DNA of 64,000 nucleotides from Hyposmocoma kahamanoa. Lineage: Eukaryota > Arthropoda > Insecta > Lepidoptera > Cosmopterigidae. The position numbers and the translations under genes were made by a program. Of this stretch, positions 11,258-20,681 are shown piece after piece (the first letter of the stretch is position 1; each line of letters starts with the position of its first letter). The stretch is taken from NCBI RefSeq assembly GCF_003589595.1, contig NW_020653766.1, positions 1 to 64,000 on the forward strand. Direction: 5' to 3'. Below the pieces are notes generated by a model, which had not been told where the DNA came from, ran no database searches, and saw only the letters and a program-made list of their open reading frames with translations.

Positions 11258-12075
11258 ACATTGACCTTATTGGTCCCCTACCACTTTCAAATGGTTATAG
11301 GTACTGCCTTACCGCCGTTGACAGGTTTACACGTTGGCCAGAAGCAATACCATTACATGACATTACGGCGGAGAGTGTAGCAAAAAGTTTTATTTCAATG
11401 TGGATTTCGCGTTTTGGTTGCCCCAGAATATTACCACTGACCGGGGAAGACAATTTGAGTCCCATTTATTTAGCCAGCTCGCAATTATTATAGGATCACG
11501 TCATTTGCGACAGCTAAAGAGCGCCATAATGTGTCATGCAGACGAGTGCTGGACGGAAACGCTTCCACTAGTGCTATTAGGAATTCGTAGTGCATGGAGG
11601 GAGGATTTGTCCGCATCAACCGCCGAATTAGTTTACGGCGAGTCGCTTAGACTCCCTAGCTGACCAATTGACCGACTATACTGATTTTCTATCCAGATTC
11701 CGTTTACACATGAAGAAACTGTTGTCTACAACAGGCACGCGCCATAATTCTCATAAAGTTTTCGTTTTTAAAGATTTGTCAACGGTTTCGCATATTTTTG
11801 TACGCCAAGATCTGGTGAGAAAATCACTTCAACCACCTTACGCTGGTCCATTTAAAATAATTAAAAGATCTGAAAAATATTTTATTACTGAAGTTGCAGG
11901 AAATAATGTTTCCATCTCTATCGATAGACTGAAACCAGCTTATATCTTAGTTGAGGCGCCTAGTGATGTAAAAGCATCATCGACCGTCCCTGTTGCTCCT
12001 ATAGCAGAGCCTACGGAACCCAGAACGACACGTTCCGGTCGCCAAATACGTTTTCCGGATTATTATCGACCGTAA
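11258..12075 (+). pseudogene. Gypsy integrase core and C-terminus
   Basis: The core resumes with [17 protein letters not shown] and [10 protein letters not shown] (first catalytic Asp), and after a shift gives [11 protein letters not shown] (second Asp). Directly after GSRHLR the sequence continues QLKSAIMCHADECW. The roughly 16 residues that carry the catalytic Glu in this family are absent, without a frame change. The C-terminal GPY/F-type block PPYAGPFKIIKRSEKYF and the tail RTTRSGRQIRFPDYY end at a TAA (12073-12075). Two frame changes lie near 11450 and 11660. Confidence 0.92.
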
Positions 12076-12081
12076 AGGTCT

Positions 12082-12093
12082 CCGGGGGACTGA
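12082..12093 (+). other. Gypsy polypurine tract and LTR junction
   Basis: CCGGGGGACTGA stands directly before TGTAGCG of the 3' LTR. The G-run is the expected plus-strand primer site. Confidence 0.75.
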
Positions 12094-12396
12094 TGTAGCG
12101 ATTACATTATTTAGAATATTATTAAGTATTTATAATAAATGTTATTGCTGTTACTTTTAAATAAATAAATAAGTAACGCCGTTACTTGACGATGCGCGCG
12201 CGCAGTGATAATGGCGGCGACGTCACCTTCGCCTATTTCCGCCGAGCCGAACGCACGTTTTTGAAGAGTCAATGTGCCTGGGCCGATCCCGAGGCTAAGA
12301 CGTCACGCTCGCGCCGTTGAATAACGGTACTTTCTTTTGTTTGCGTATAAAAATAATAGTGTTTCATTTCTATCATATACAACAAAATTCCCTATA
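12094..12396 (+). repeat. 3' LTR of the gypsy element
   Basis: Begins TGTAGCGATTAC and ends CCCTATA. It has the same length as the 5' LTR with four transitions. The following AGTA (12397-12400) is the target duplication. Confidence 0.95.
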
Positions 12397-12400
12397 AGTA

Positions 12401-12765
12401 GATTTTACTGGATGTGTGTAGAACAATTTGACTAAAAATAATCAATTGTTCTACAGATGTACTTAAAATAAGGACTATAAGAGTAAATCTTAAGAGAGAT
12501 TACACTTAATGAAGTTGTTTGGTATTAAGAAGGTTTTAAAATTTTTACTTGAGTGAAGTAAGTCTATAAGAACAATTTATTTTTTCTAAAACCATTTATA
12601 AACTACCACTACTACAGAGAACTATTATTTAAATCTATACCATATTAAGACTGTTTATAGATATAACAGTTTTAAGGCGCATAAAGTGTGCTCCTTGGGC
12701 GTCTTCACATGGTCTTCCCCGGCAACTAAAAGCTCATCATGCTACTCCAGTCCCGTTCCCAGCTA
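12401..12765. other. Gypsy right flank, no gene seen
   Basis: AT-rich sequence without coding potential. It contains an 11-bp perfect inverted repeat GTAGAACAATT / AATTGTTCTAC (12418-12428 and 12444-12454, 15-nt spacer). It ends at a 10-N assembly gap. Confidence 0.6.
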
Positions 12766-12775
12766 NNNNNNNNNN
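12766..12775. other. Assembly gap of 10 N
   Basis: Ten N bases. The LINE frame to the right begins immediately after, so upstream sequence of that LINE may be missing here. Confidence 0.99.
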
Positions 12776-12912
12776 CATGAAATATTATGATAGTTTACTA
12801 GATACTGGGCAAACTATATGTAATGCTTTTTCTTCGTATTTTCATACCACGTTTCTTACTCCAACTGATTTTTTTTTTAATATCTTTAATAGACACACGC
12901 TTGGCCACAATC

Positions 12913-14846
12913 TCACCTGATGTTAAGCGACGATGTGACCGACGATGGGACGCGTTTGCCTAAAAAATGCCTATTCACTCTAGCCTTGAATAGCCCCAAA
13001 TTGTACTTTTCGGGAAATACAGATGCCGGTAGAGCATTCCATTCCTTTGCCGTACGCATCAGAAAGGAGGAAGCAAAGCGCTTAGTGCGAATAGGTGGAA
13101 TATCAACGACATAAGAATGGAGTACTCCGGACCTTCTCGTCGACCGAAGGAGGAACGGTGAGGGCGGAACCAAATTGAAAAGTTCCTGCGCACACTCCCC
13201 GAAATGTATCCGATAGAAAACCGACAAGCAGGCTACTTTTCTGCGATGATCGAGATTTTGGAGCTTCGACTCCACAAGAGGATTATTGTTAATAAGTCTC
13301 TTTGCTTTACGCTCCACCGAGTCCAAGGCAGCTAACTGGTATTGGGCAGAGCCGTCCCAAAGGTGGCAGCAGTACTCCATACAGGATCGAACTTGTGCTT
13401 TATATAGATTTAAAAGCTGTTCAGGTGTGAAGTACCGCCTGACCTTGAAAAGTATGCCTAGTTTTCTGGCAGCAGTTTTTGCCAAGCACTCGATGTATCG
13501 CCCAAAGTTGAGGTTGGATGATAAGTCCAGACCAAGTAGCTCAAGGTGGTCCCTTATCGGCACGGATACACCTCGGAAAGTCGGAGTAAGGTGTAGGGGA
13601 CTCCGTTTTGATGAGAAAAGACACGCCTGTGTTTTAGCCGCATTAAACCTGACCCTGTTAGCATCTCCCCAGTCGGAAGCAGCTTTCAGACTCAGGTTCA
13701 ACCGGGTGACCATCACCTCTCGCTTACACCGGATCTCTTCACTGTTGTCTCGGGCGTCTGGCACATAACTCACCGCCACTGTGCTGTCGTCTGCGTACCT
13801 AAAGATACTGGGCATCAGCAGCAGGTCGTTGATATGCAGCAAGAATAGAGTGGCGGAGAGGACAGATCCCTGAGGTACACCGGCATTTATACCATGAGGA
13901 GCAGACGAGTAACCATCTACAACTACACGGATTGACCTATCCTTCAGAAAATCGCCTATCCATGTGCAAAAGCCAACAGGAATTCCGTAAGCTGGAAGCT
14001 TGTTTAACAGGCTATCATGCCAAACCCTATCAAAGGCCTTTGATATGTCGAGAGACACGGCAAGCGATTCACCGCGTTTCTCGACAACCTCGCTCCATAA
14101 ATGTGTGGCGTACGCAAGAAGATCCCCAGTAGATCGTCCACGGCGAAAACCATATTGTCGATCACTGAGGAGATCGTTATCTTCGAGGTATCCAAGGAGA
14201 CGGCTGTTCAATACGCGCTCCATAGTCTTACAGAGTATGGAGGTGATTGCGATAGGTCGATAATTAGATGGGTCGGCATGACTACCTTTCTTAGGTACAG
14301 GCTGTACATTTGCAAGCTTCCAGGATTTCGGGACTTGTCCAGAACTCATAGAGAGGCGATACAGGCGAGTCAACACCGGAGACAACTCGGGTGCACAGTT
14401 CCGCAGGACAATCGCTGGGACTCCGTCAGGGCCACTGGCTTTGTTGACGTCTAATTTGCGTAAAGCTTTCAACACCTCTTTTTGACGGATAGTGATTTCA
14501 GGCATTTCCGAGTCACATCGAGGTAGTGTAGGTGGTGTTTGCAAAGTAGCGTCAAGACGGGAGTTGGAAGCAAAAAGAGAAACAAAAAGATTTGCTTTCT
14601 CTTCAGCGGTATGAGCCAGCGATCCGTCATCTCTCATTAAAGGCGGAAGGGATGACCTGCAGAAATTCGCTTCGACCGATTTAGCGAGTGACCAGAATGC
14701 TTTACTCCCTGATGGGTATGAAGCTAACCTGACCCCAATACGACTAATATGGCCGAAGCGAGCTTTCCGTATCGCTTTTTTGCAGGATCTAGCGGTTTTA
14801 TTAAAGGCTTTCTTCAGACGGAGGGTTTCCGGTGCTTTGCGATCTC
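12913..14846 (-). pseudogene. CR1-like LINE reverse transcriptase
   Basis: The frame is open for about 640 codons. It holds [90 protein letters not shown] and the catalytic [11 protein letters not shown]. The C-terminal half includes [13 protein letters not shown] and ends [18 protein letters not shown]...RVNRHF before a stop near 12913. It joins the endonuclease frame only through a +26-bp rearrangement at 14847-14898 that shifts the reading; otherwise it would be one continuous ORF2. It acts, when intact, in target-primed reverse transcription. Confidence 0.92.
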
Positions 14847-14898
14847 GAGCATCAGCTTGGGCTGATGCTCTGCGTACCAGGCTTGGGCCTGGTACGCA
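14847..14898. repeat. Two adjacent perfect hairpins, template-switch scar
   Basis: GAGCATCAGC-TTGG-GCTGATGCTC (10-bp arms) is followed without a gap by TGCGTACCAGGC-TTGG-GCCTGGTACGCA (12-bp arms). Both loops are TTGG. The 52 bases equal twice a 26-base segment that would keep ORF2 in frame, with the coding AYQAW at this place matching AYRAW in the sister element at 40836. Net gain 26 bp, which causes the frameshift. Confidence 0.9.
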
Positions 14899-15947
14899 GA
14901 TTGCTTTAGCGTTTCCGCAGAAGCACACTCAGCGTTAAACCAAGGGCGAGCTTTGCCGCTGGATGAGACTTCGAAATACGGAATAAAGTATTCCATAGCC
15001 CGAATAATCACCTCAGAGACGGCAGACGCGCAGCACGTCGGATCGTCAGAAGAGAAGCACAGCTGCCGCCAGGGATAAGATGCAAAGAAATGCCGCATCG
15101 CATCCCAATCAGCTGACTTGTATCGCCACATCCTCCTAGTACTTCCCGTACTGAGATCGGGCGGGGAGTAGACAGATACAGATTTCACCAGACAGTGATC
15201 GGATGTCCCTAGTGGGGATGAGATCGATACTTGGTAGCGGTCTGGATCGGTTGTCAGCAGAAGATCCAGGCAATTGGCAGTGTGGTCGTCAACGTCCGGT
15301 ACCCTGATAGCGCAACTCACCAGCTGGGTGAGGTCTAGTGATAGAGCACATGCCCGCGCCTCTCTTCCAGCGTGGTCGGTTTTTTGGTATGGGAACAACC
15401 ATTCCTGGTGATGGGCATTAAAGTCCCCCAAAAAGACAAGTTGTGCTTTAGGATACCGTTGTTAGACTGTTTCCGCCGAGCTGCAGAGATGGTTGAACAG
15501 CCTAGTCGTCTCCGGGTCTCCAGAATGCGACCGATACACACTGGCGTAGACAATTTGTTCCAGTCCAGTGTCTACCAGAACCCACATTACAGAGAGATCG
15601 GGGTCTTCAAGGTCACGGAGACGTTTAGAGCAGATGTCATCACGAGCGTAAACGCAGGTACCAGCGCGCTGCTTAAATTTGTGCTCCAGAATGTAACCTG
15701 GGTAATGCAGATACGCCGTGTCCGAAGGACATCTAATTTGGGTCTCCGTGAGGAAGAGCATGTGAGGCCTTTCAGTCTCAAGATGGTGGTGGACAGATGA
15801 GAGATTGGAATGCAGACCTCGGATGTTCGAGAGGTGCACTTTAAGTGAAAGGACGTGCATCCGCTGTTTAGCCTTCCTCAATTTTCTTGACCTTTTCATA
15901 TTAGGGTTAAAGTGAATGGGGAGAGCGAAGGCAGTTGTACGAGACAC
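14899..15947 (-). pseudogene. CR1-like LINE endonuclease
   Basis: Upstream part (15947-15465): SLKVHLSNIRGLHSNLSSVH, LFLTETQI (catalytic Glu) and MWVLVDTGLEQIVYASVYRS. Downstream part (15431-14899): MGDFNAHHQEW (catalytic Asp/Asn), CLDLLLTTDPDRY and PLGTSDHCLVK (catalytic SDH). It closes with [20 protein letters not shown], the linker to RT. The two parts lie in different frames, with a frameshift near 15430-15465. All catalytic stations of an APE-type endonuclease are visible, so the domain is dead only through the shift. Confidence 0.9.
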
Positions 15948-15949
15948 TA

Positions 15950-16480
15950 CTTCTGAAAGTCATGCGGCACATACCCTATATGGTACGCTGATGGGAAACT
16001 AGACTGGAGCGCGCGGGGACGCCCGAACCCCCCGGGAGTGGCCATCGGGTCCTTTCATCCGGTCGCCAACCGGCACGATGGAGCACCCCGGGATTTTTCG
16101 CGAGTTGGCGGGGCAGCCTTTCACTGGAGGCTAATCAGCTAATTGGGCCCCCTACTACCTGCGGTCGGCCAGCGGAGCACCGTGCTTCGGATCCCGCTAC
16201 CCTCCGCGTCTAGGTTCCCAGCGCAACAACAAGGGAGCCCCGAGATCAACCAAATCAGTGCAGTGCAACTGTACAGACCCTTCACTCTAGAGCGGCTACT
16301 CTGGGCGTCAAGCCGGAACACAGCTATAGCTGTTTGGCGGCTAGGCTTCGCCCAGAGGGTGGTCACCAGCCACGACCAAGGTCTACCACCGGAGTTTGTA
16401 GCTTATTTGGCCCACCACCCAGGGGTCACGTGTAGGGTCTCGAGGGTACACAGCCTACGGACGCGAGCTACTTAACCCCC
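15950..16480 (-). other. Probable 5' UTR/promoter region of the CR1-like LINE
   Basis: GC-rich sequence with no frame that extends the endonuclease upstream; it ends near 16480 where AT-rich sequence begins. It lies exactly where the 5' UTR, or the remains of a short ORF1, of this LINE should be. No ORF1 domain was recognised. Confidence 0.55.
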
Positions 16481-16529
16481 AAAATATATATATAATATAA
16501 ATAATAATAAAATAAATAAGATAATGATT

Positions 16530-17239
16530 CTGATGGGTTACTCAATCCGTATGATATCTCCTCAGCCTCTTCCCATAGTATGTCTGACATATCTAATATA
16601 ACAGTTAATCCTGCTGACATTGAGAAATTGTTAGTTAATTTGGATGCTTCTAAGTCGGCAGGTCCCGACAATGTACCTGGTAGTTACTTAATTGGTTGTG
16701 CGAAGTCGCTCGCGCTTCCAATTTGCCTTCTGTTTAGAAGGTCAATCAATGAACACACAGTGCCAGCGATTTGGAAGCGCGCATATATAACTCCTGTACA
16801 TAAGAAGGGCTCAAAGCAGGACATATGTAACTATCGGCCAATCTCCAAGCTTTGTATTGTGACAAAAGTATTTGAAAGGGTTGTACACAATCAATTGTAC
16901 GTCGCTTTGGCTGGATTTTTTAGTCCAACGCAGCACGGCTTTCTAAAGGGACGTAGCACTCTTTCAAATCTGGTTCTTTTTAACAGTTTTGTAACTGAGG
17001 CGATGGGTGAGGGATTTCAGGTTGACGTCGTCTACACGGACTACAGTAAGGCATTCGACCGAATTAGGCACTCTATACTCTTGCAAAAACTTGCTATCAT
17101 CGGCATCAGAGGTGATTTACTTAGATGGTTTGCATCATATATAAGTAACCGGTCACAGGCCGTTGTTATTAATAACTACATATCCAGCTGGGTGTCTGTC
17201 CGTAGCGGTGTGCCTCAAGGATCGTTGCTTGGCCCGCAT
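16530..17239 (+). pseudogene. LINE reverse transcriptase, N-terminal half
   Basis: Open from before 16580 to about 17239. It holds ASKSAGPDNVPGSYL, ITPVHKKGSKQDICNYRPIS, QHGFLKGRSTLSNL, VVYTDYSKAFDRIRHS and VRSGVPQGSLLGP, that is RT blocks 1 to 4 of a Jockey/CR1-type element. The catalytic FADD, thumb and 3' UTR are absent. The frame runs on a few codons into an unrelated repeat. No internal stop was seen, so this half is well preserved although useless. Confidence 0.88.
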
Positions 17240-17346
17240 AGTGACAAACTAGGGGATGAATCCGGGTTTGCGCACTTTCATTAACACTTGGTAATTATAT
17301 GTAATTCCACGTACTTTTGAGGTCGGTTTTTTTAGTACTCTGTACA
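17240..17346 (+). repeat. MITE-like repeat, right-end fragment (copy A)
   Basis: Carries CGAACTAGGGG-like sequence (here ACAAACTAGGGG), CCGGGTTTGCGCACTTTC, GTAATTATATGTAATTCCAC and the conserved end TTTTGAGGTCGGTTTTTT plus AGTACTCTGTAC. Five other copies lie at 22050, 23291, 39783, 58751 and 59215. Only the last quarter of the unit is present. Confidence 0.85.
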
Positions 17347-18189
17347 GATATTATTTTGATAATTCTGTTCATTACTACATCTTGCATCCTAATTCTGCGT
17401 TCATTGTGTCCTGACATGGCCCCAGACATTTTGCGTGTTCTGTTATTAGAGTTTTTGTACTAGTAAGTAGTTCGAGTTAGCTGGTGTGTGCGGTCTACGA
17501 CCGACAATGCGCTCCATCAGCACTTTACGCCATATTGTTGTAATTTAAATCAATTCACGATCAGCCGTCGCGCAGTGTACTCGTTTCAATCATTAATCTA
17601 TCAAAATGTATAATTGTCAGTAATCAAGCAAATAAATCTACTAATCAATTATGAAACTATCATTTTATAAGATTACGGATACACCGTACATGGTGAATAG
17701 TTAAATTTAGACATATGAATAAATAAATAACATTTATACATATTATTTGAAGCCAAAATGTTTAGTGGTCTGTTGTTATTCAGCAGGAACAACTCTTTGC
17801 CGCTTTCGAAGGCCGCGTTTGAGTTTAGATAGTGTAATATAGAGTGTCAATGTTCCATGGCGTCATCACGCGACGGAAACAGATTCAATGTGTAATTTCC
17901 TCTCTCTCACGAGTCGTTCCTAGTTATAACTAATGAGTGTCGATAGCTGAGCGGATATTAAACGATCCCCATTTACGAACCTTTAACAAGTAGTAACCCT
18001 CGCACGGAATTATTAAACACACAATGGATGTACCTTAATTTTGATAGACGTTAGGTGCTTTCATGAATTGCGTGCTTATCATTTTGGGGTCTTGAAGTTT
18101 CCTTATGCACCTAAATAAAATACTAGCCTGTTTATAAATAGACAACGGATGAGGATGATGGAATAATACACCTTTGAGTAACTAATAAA
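17347..18189. other. Non-coding, downstream of the Beat-like gene
   Basis: No open frame or family motif was recognised. The stretch lies 3' of the minus-strand gene's poly(A) signal. Confidence 0.55.
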
Positions 18190-18195
18190 TTTATT
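18190..18195 (-). terminator. Poly(A) signal of the Beat-like gene
   Basis: AATAAA on the minus strand, about 65 nt after the TGA at 18260-18262. It is the first such signal downstream of the last exon, which supports that exon as the 3' terminal one. Confidence 0.6.
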
Positions 18196-18259
18196 TACAT
18201 ATTCACATAATGGCAACGTGCAACATGGAGTGTTCTACTGGGCGTCGTCGTGTGTCGCG

Positions 18260-18339
18260 TCATGACGCCCTCGCGATGCACAGAGCAAGCGTGACCGCGC
18301 ACCACGTCCACCCGATGTTGACCGGCGCGCGCGCTGCGC
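18260..18339 (-). CDS. beat: Beat-like gene, last coding exon
   Basis: The acceptor TCTACAG precedes 18339. The exon begins in phase 1, which matches the end of the 19058-19203 exon, and codes GAARAPVNIGWTWCAVTLAL then CIARAS and TGA. Small residues followed by a short hydrophobic end at the extreme C-terminus suggest a GPI-anchor signal or a short membrane tail (inference). It is tiny and would be missed by similarity searches; the support is phase agreement, the acceptor, high GC in third codon positions and the poly(A) signal just downstream. Confidence 0.7.
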
Positions 18340-19057
18340 CTGTAGACATGGATCACTATTAGGACCGTTAACATATTATACTACACGTAGCCTATTGTTC
18401 ATTTTAGCGAATACACAACTGACATACTGACATACTGGTGTACAGCGCGTCGAGTTCACACTCGACAGGGCTCCCTAGTCAATTTCTCTAAGGATTTATG
18501 GCACGTAGTGTATACAATCTTTCAATGAAAGTACCACGGGCAACACATCTACACTCTTTTAAATTTGATATTCCGATATTCCAAACGTTAAGGGGGAGGG
18601 ACGCTTGAAAAAGTCAACGAAAGGGAAAATTTCGAAGCTGACGGGTCATATATACGTAAGATGTTTTCGCATTTTTTACCATATTAAAACATTGCTGTCC
18701 AACGACACTCCACTTACTTAATGGGAATAGGTAAAAAAAAATTACCCTTTCAATGCTTGACAGGAGTTCCAAAAGTGTTTTTTACTTCTTTACTTTTTAT
18801 CGTTTTTGAGTTCTAAATAATACATGTTGTAGCAATTTTCATCGTAAGGTAAAAAGTGCGGAAAGTCTATGTTGTTACTGTGGAATTTTGAAAAATTACG
18901 CAATTCCTTTTGTGACATAGTACAGCAATACAGATAGTCCGTCTTTGCTTGTACAAGTTTTAGACAGACCCCGAGTACAAAAAATATGTTGTTATTCTCT
19001 TTACATTCTGCGAGGAAATGGTCTTGTCTAAGTAAGAACGCTGAGATGAAGCGAGAC
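18340..19057 (-). other. Intron of the Beat-like gene
   Basis: 718 bp between the last two exons. AT-rich, with no open frame and no repeat recognised. Confidence 0.6.
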
Positions 19058-19203
19058 CTGAGGAGTCCTCTCGGGTGACGGAGGCGGGGTGCGGGGCGTC
19101 CTCGCGCACGACGACGGCTTCGGAGCGCCGCTCGTACACGTCGAAGATGCGCGCGGCGCAGCGCAGCGCGAACTGCCCCGCCAGCGGCGCCGCCAGGCCG
19201 TAC
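19058..19203 (-). CDS. beat: Beat-like gene, exon ending the second Ig domain
   Basis: Acceptor CACTGCAG before 19203 and donor CAG|GTCTCG after 19058. The exon codes YGLAAPLAGQFALRCAARIF then DVYERRSEAVVVREDAPHP. The F-strand cysteine of the second Ig domain is in FALRC. The stretch R(C)xAxIxDxY is the closing strand typical of Beat proteins. Entry phase 2 and exit phase 1 match both neighbours. Third positions are almost all G or C, as in the other exons and unlike the surrounding DNA. Confidence 0.78.
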
Positions 19204-19294
19204 CTGCAGTGGAGCGCCGACAGCTCAGCCAGACTCGCTAATGTTTCAAACTGTGCGACGACGGCCGCTGGTTCCGTGGGGCCAATAAACGAAC

Positions 19295-19479
19295 CTCAGC
19301 ACTCCATGCTCGTCGTCATCGTGTAGCGGGTACTGACTGCTGTAGTGGTTCAGCGCGGCGCTGGTGTGCACGAGGCCCACCTTGTACGCGGCGCCCTCGA
19401 GCACTGTCAGCGCCAGCTGGCTGAACGCGCCGCGCTCGCGGAAGTCCTCCGGGTTCTGCCATGTCACGGACTCCGCGAT
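19295..19479 (-). CDS. beat: Beat-like gene, exon within the second Ig domain
   Basis: Codes VTWQNPEDFRERGAFSQLAL, TVLEGAAYKVGLVHTSAALN and HYSSQYPLHDDDEHGVL. The exit donor CTGAG|GTTCGT gives phase 2, which fits the next exon over a 91-bp intron. The exon is strongly GC-biased at third positions, so it is real coding sequence. Its residues are not a standard part of a Beat Ig domain that I recognise. The 5' boundary is uncertain: TAG before 19479 is the outermost acceptor, and in-frame AG sites lie further inside (for example after CATGGCAG). It could be a lineage-specific insert. Confidence 0.6.
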
Positions 19480-20681
19480 CTACCGAACGACACCATCAGG
19501 GATTGTTAGCTGAGGTTGATGACGTGCGTCTAATCGATGATCCTCTATCTAGAATGTGATGCTTAGGTGATGGTGCAGCAACTCACCACTTCAATGAAGA
19601 AATGAATATTAAATTTATACATATCTGCGAATTTCGGAGAAAATATAAATCGTGATGTAAACGTATTCCTCACGAGACAAAAATATTTAACGGGACTAGA
19701 TAGTCCCGTTAAATATTTCGTCATAGTAGATACTATGTTGTGAAAGTTGTTACTAGTGTCGATAACAATAAAATTATTGAGTGCGAAATGAGTAAATGTG
19801 TTACCGTATGTAAAAATTTATTACGCACTTTGAGTTATATACCACATATCATAATACCATACACGGGCTCGTCTCCTAACCCTAACCATTCCGAGATATA
19901 AAACTTCAAAGCTATGAATTTTCACACAGCATAAATCAAACTTGTAAAATCACTTAGAAGGCATCGGCACAAGTATTCATTACTATAACAACACCTCCAA
20001 ACCGTAATCATTTCAGAATAATCGAATTGTTAAAAGTTGAAATTACGTTATTTATATGTCAAATTCGTAACTTTCAACAATTATATCTCGCAACAATTAT
20101 GGTTGGGAGTCGAGCTGCCATACTATTTTCTGTTTGTATGAATCACCTTATTTATAAGTAATTAAAAAACAAGATTTCGTAAATATCTGAATCACTATTA
20201 CAATTCCATTTATTAGTTTTATACCATCAGCTATAGCGTTTGGACGAAGCATTCACTCTCCTCATGAAACATACGTAAATTACGCGTTCAATATTTTATT
20301 AGATAATCAACGATACTGAATGTGGATACCGTCTCATCTCTGGTAAATCAGTTGTAATCGATTTTTTGTAGGCGCATCGGATGTAAGCATATGATATGAA
20401 TGTGTGTTTAATCTGTGTATTTGTAAAAGTGTGCTACCTACTGTTGTCGAATTTTGTTTGTGCGAGAACATAATGCCACAACCCGATATTGCATTTGAGT
20501 CTCTCTGTTTGTTTGTGGTAGTGCCCTTTCACTCCTCAAATAACGGAAGAAAGTTTGCAAAATATTGCTTATAACGTCTCCCGCTATAAGCTTAGCGCCA
20601 TTGAAAAATGACATTTATTTTTGGTGAGCTCTATTAATTCATAATAGGTAAAGGCGTGTGGTCGCAGTAGTCCTCGTGTAC
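19480..20681 (-). other. Intron of the Beat-like gene
   Basis: About 1.2 kb between the two exons of the second Ig domain. It contains a perfect hairpin at 19681-19718 and otherwise unremarkable AT-rich sequence. Confidence 0.6.
19681..19718. repeat. Perfect 17-bp hairpin with 4-nt loop
   Basis: AAATATTTAACGGGACT, loop AGAT, then AGTCCCGTTAAATATTT. A shorter hairpin CATAGT-AGAT-ACTATG with the same loop follows about 4 bp later (19722-19737). No T-run or gene end is near, and the site is intronic. Confidence 0.85.

Larger units (their letters stand above)
4441..12396 (+). mobile_element. Ty3/gypsy LTR retrotransposon, complete in outline but dead
   Basis: Two LTRs of equal length (303 bp), a primer-binding site, gag, protease, RT, RNase H, integrase and a polypurine tract follow in the standard gypsy order. 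The whole is flanked by the 4-bp direct repeat AGTA at 4437-4440 and 12397-12400. No env frame is present. Two minus-strand LINE pieces have landed inside (about 5952-6575 and 8316-11257), so the element itself is about 4.4 kb. The LTRs differ at four positions, all transitions, yet the coding region has several stops and frameshifts and an integrase deletion. It may have inserted as an already defective copy. Confidence 0.96.
12874..16480 (-). mobile_element. Nearly full-length CR1-like LINE, nested
   Basis: On the minus strand, from right to left, there is a GC-rich 5' region (15950-16480), an endonuclease, a reverse transcriptase and a short 3' end with an A-rich tail (plus-strand T-run at 12871-12880). 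It splits the plus-strand LINE frame between 12870 and about 16530. Target duplication ends were not resolved. The RT is clearly of the same family as 40836-42899 (shared [36 protein letters not shown]). Confidence 0.9.
12776..17239 (+). mobile_element. Plus-strand Jockey/CR1-like LINE fragment split by another LINE
   Basis: Two plus-strand pieces belong together. 12777-12870 encodes MKYYDSLLDTGQTICNAFSS and YFHTTFLTPT, the block just ahead of the RT domain. 16530-17239 carries the RT itself, opening DSDGLLNPYDISSAS. A 3.6-kb minus-strand LINE separates them. The left end is an assembly gap. The right end breaks off after the block VPQGSLLGP, before the catalytic FADD, where a MITE-like repeat begins. 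Confidence 0.82.

Noticed and set aside
19075..19326. Plus-strand frame opposite the Beat exons
   Set aside because: Shadow of GC-biased minus-strand exons that have coherent splice phases.
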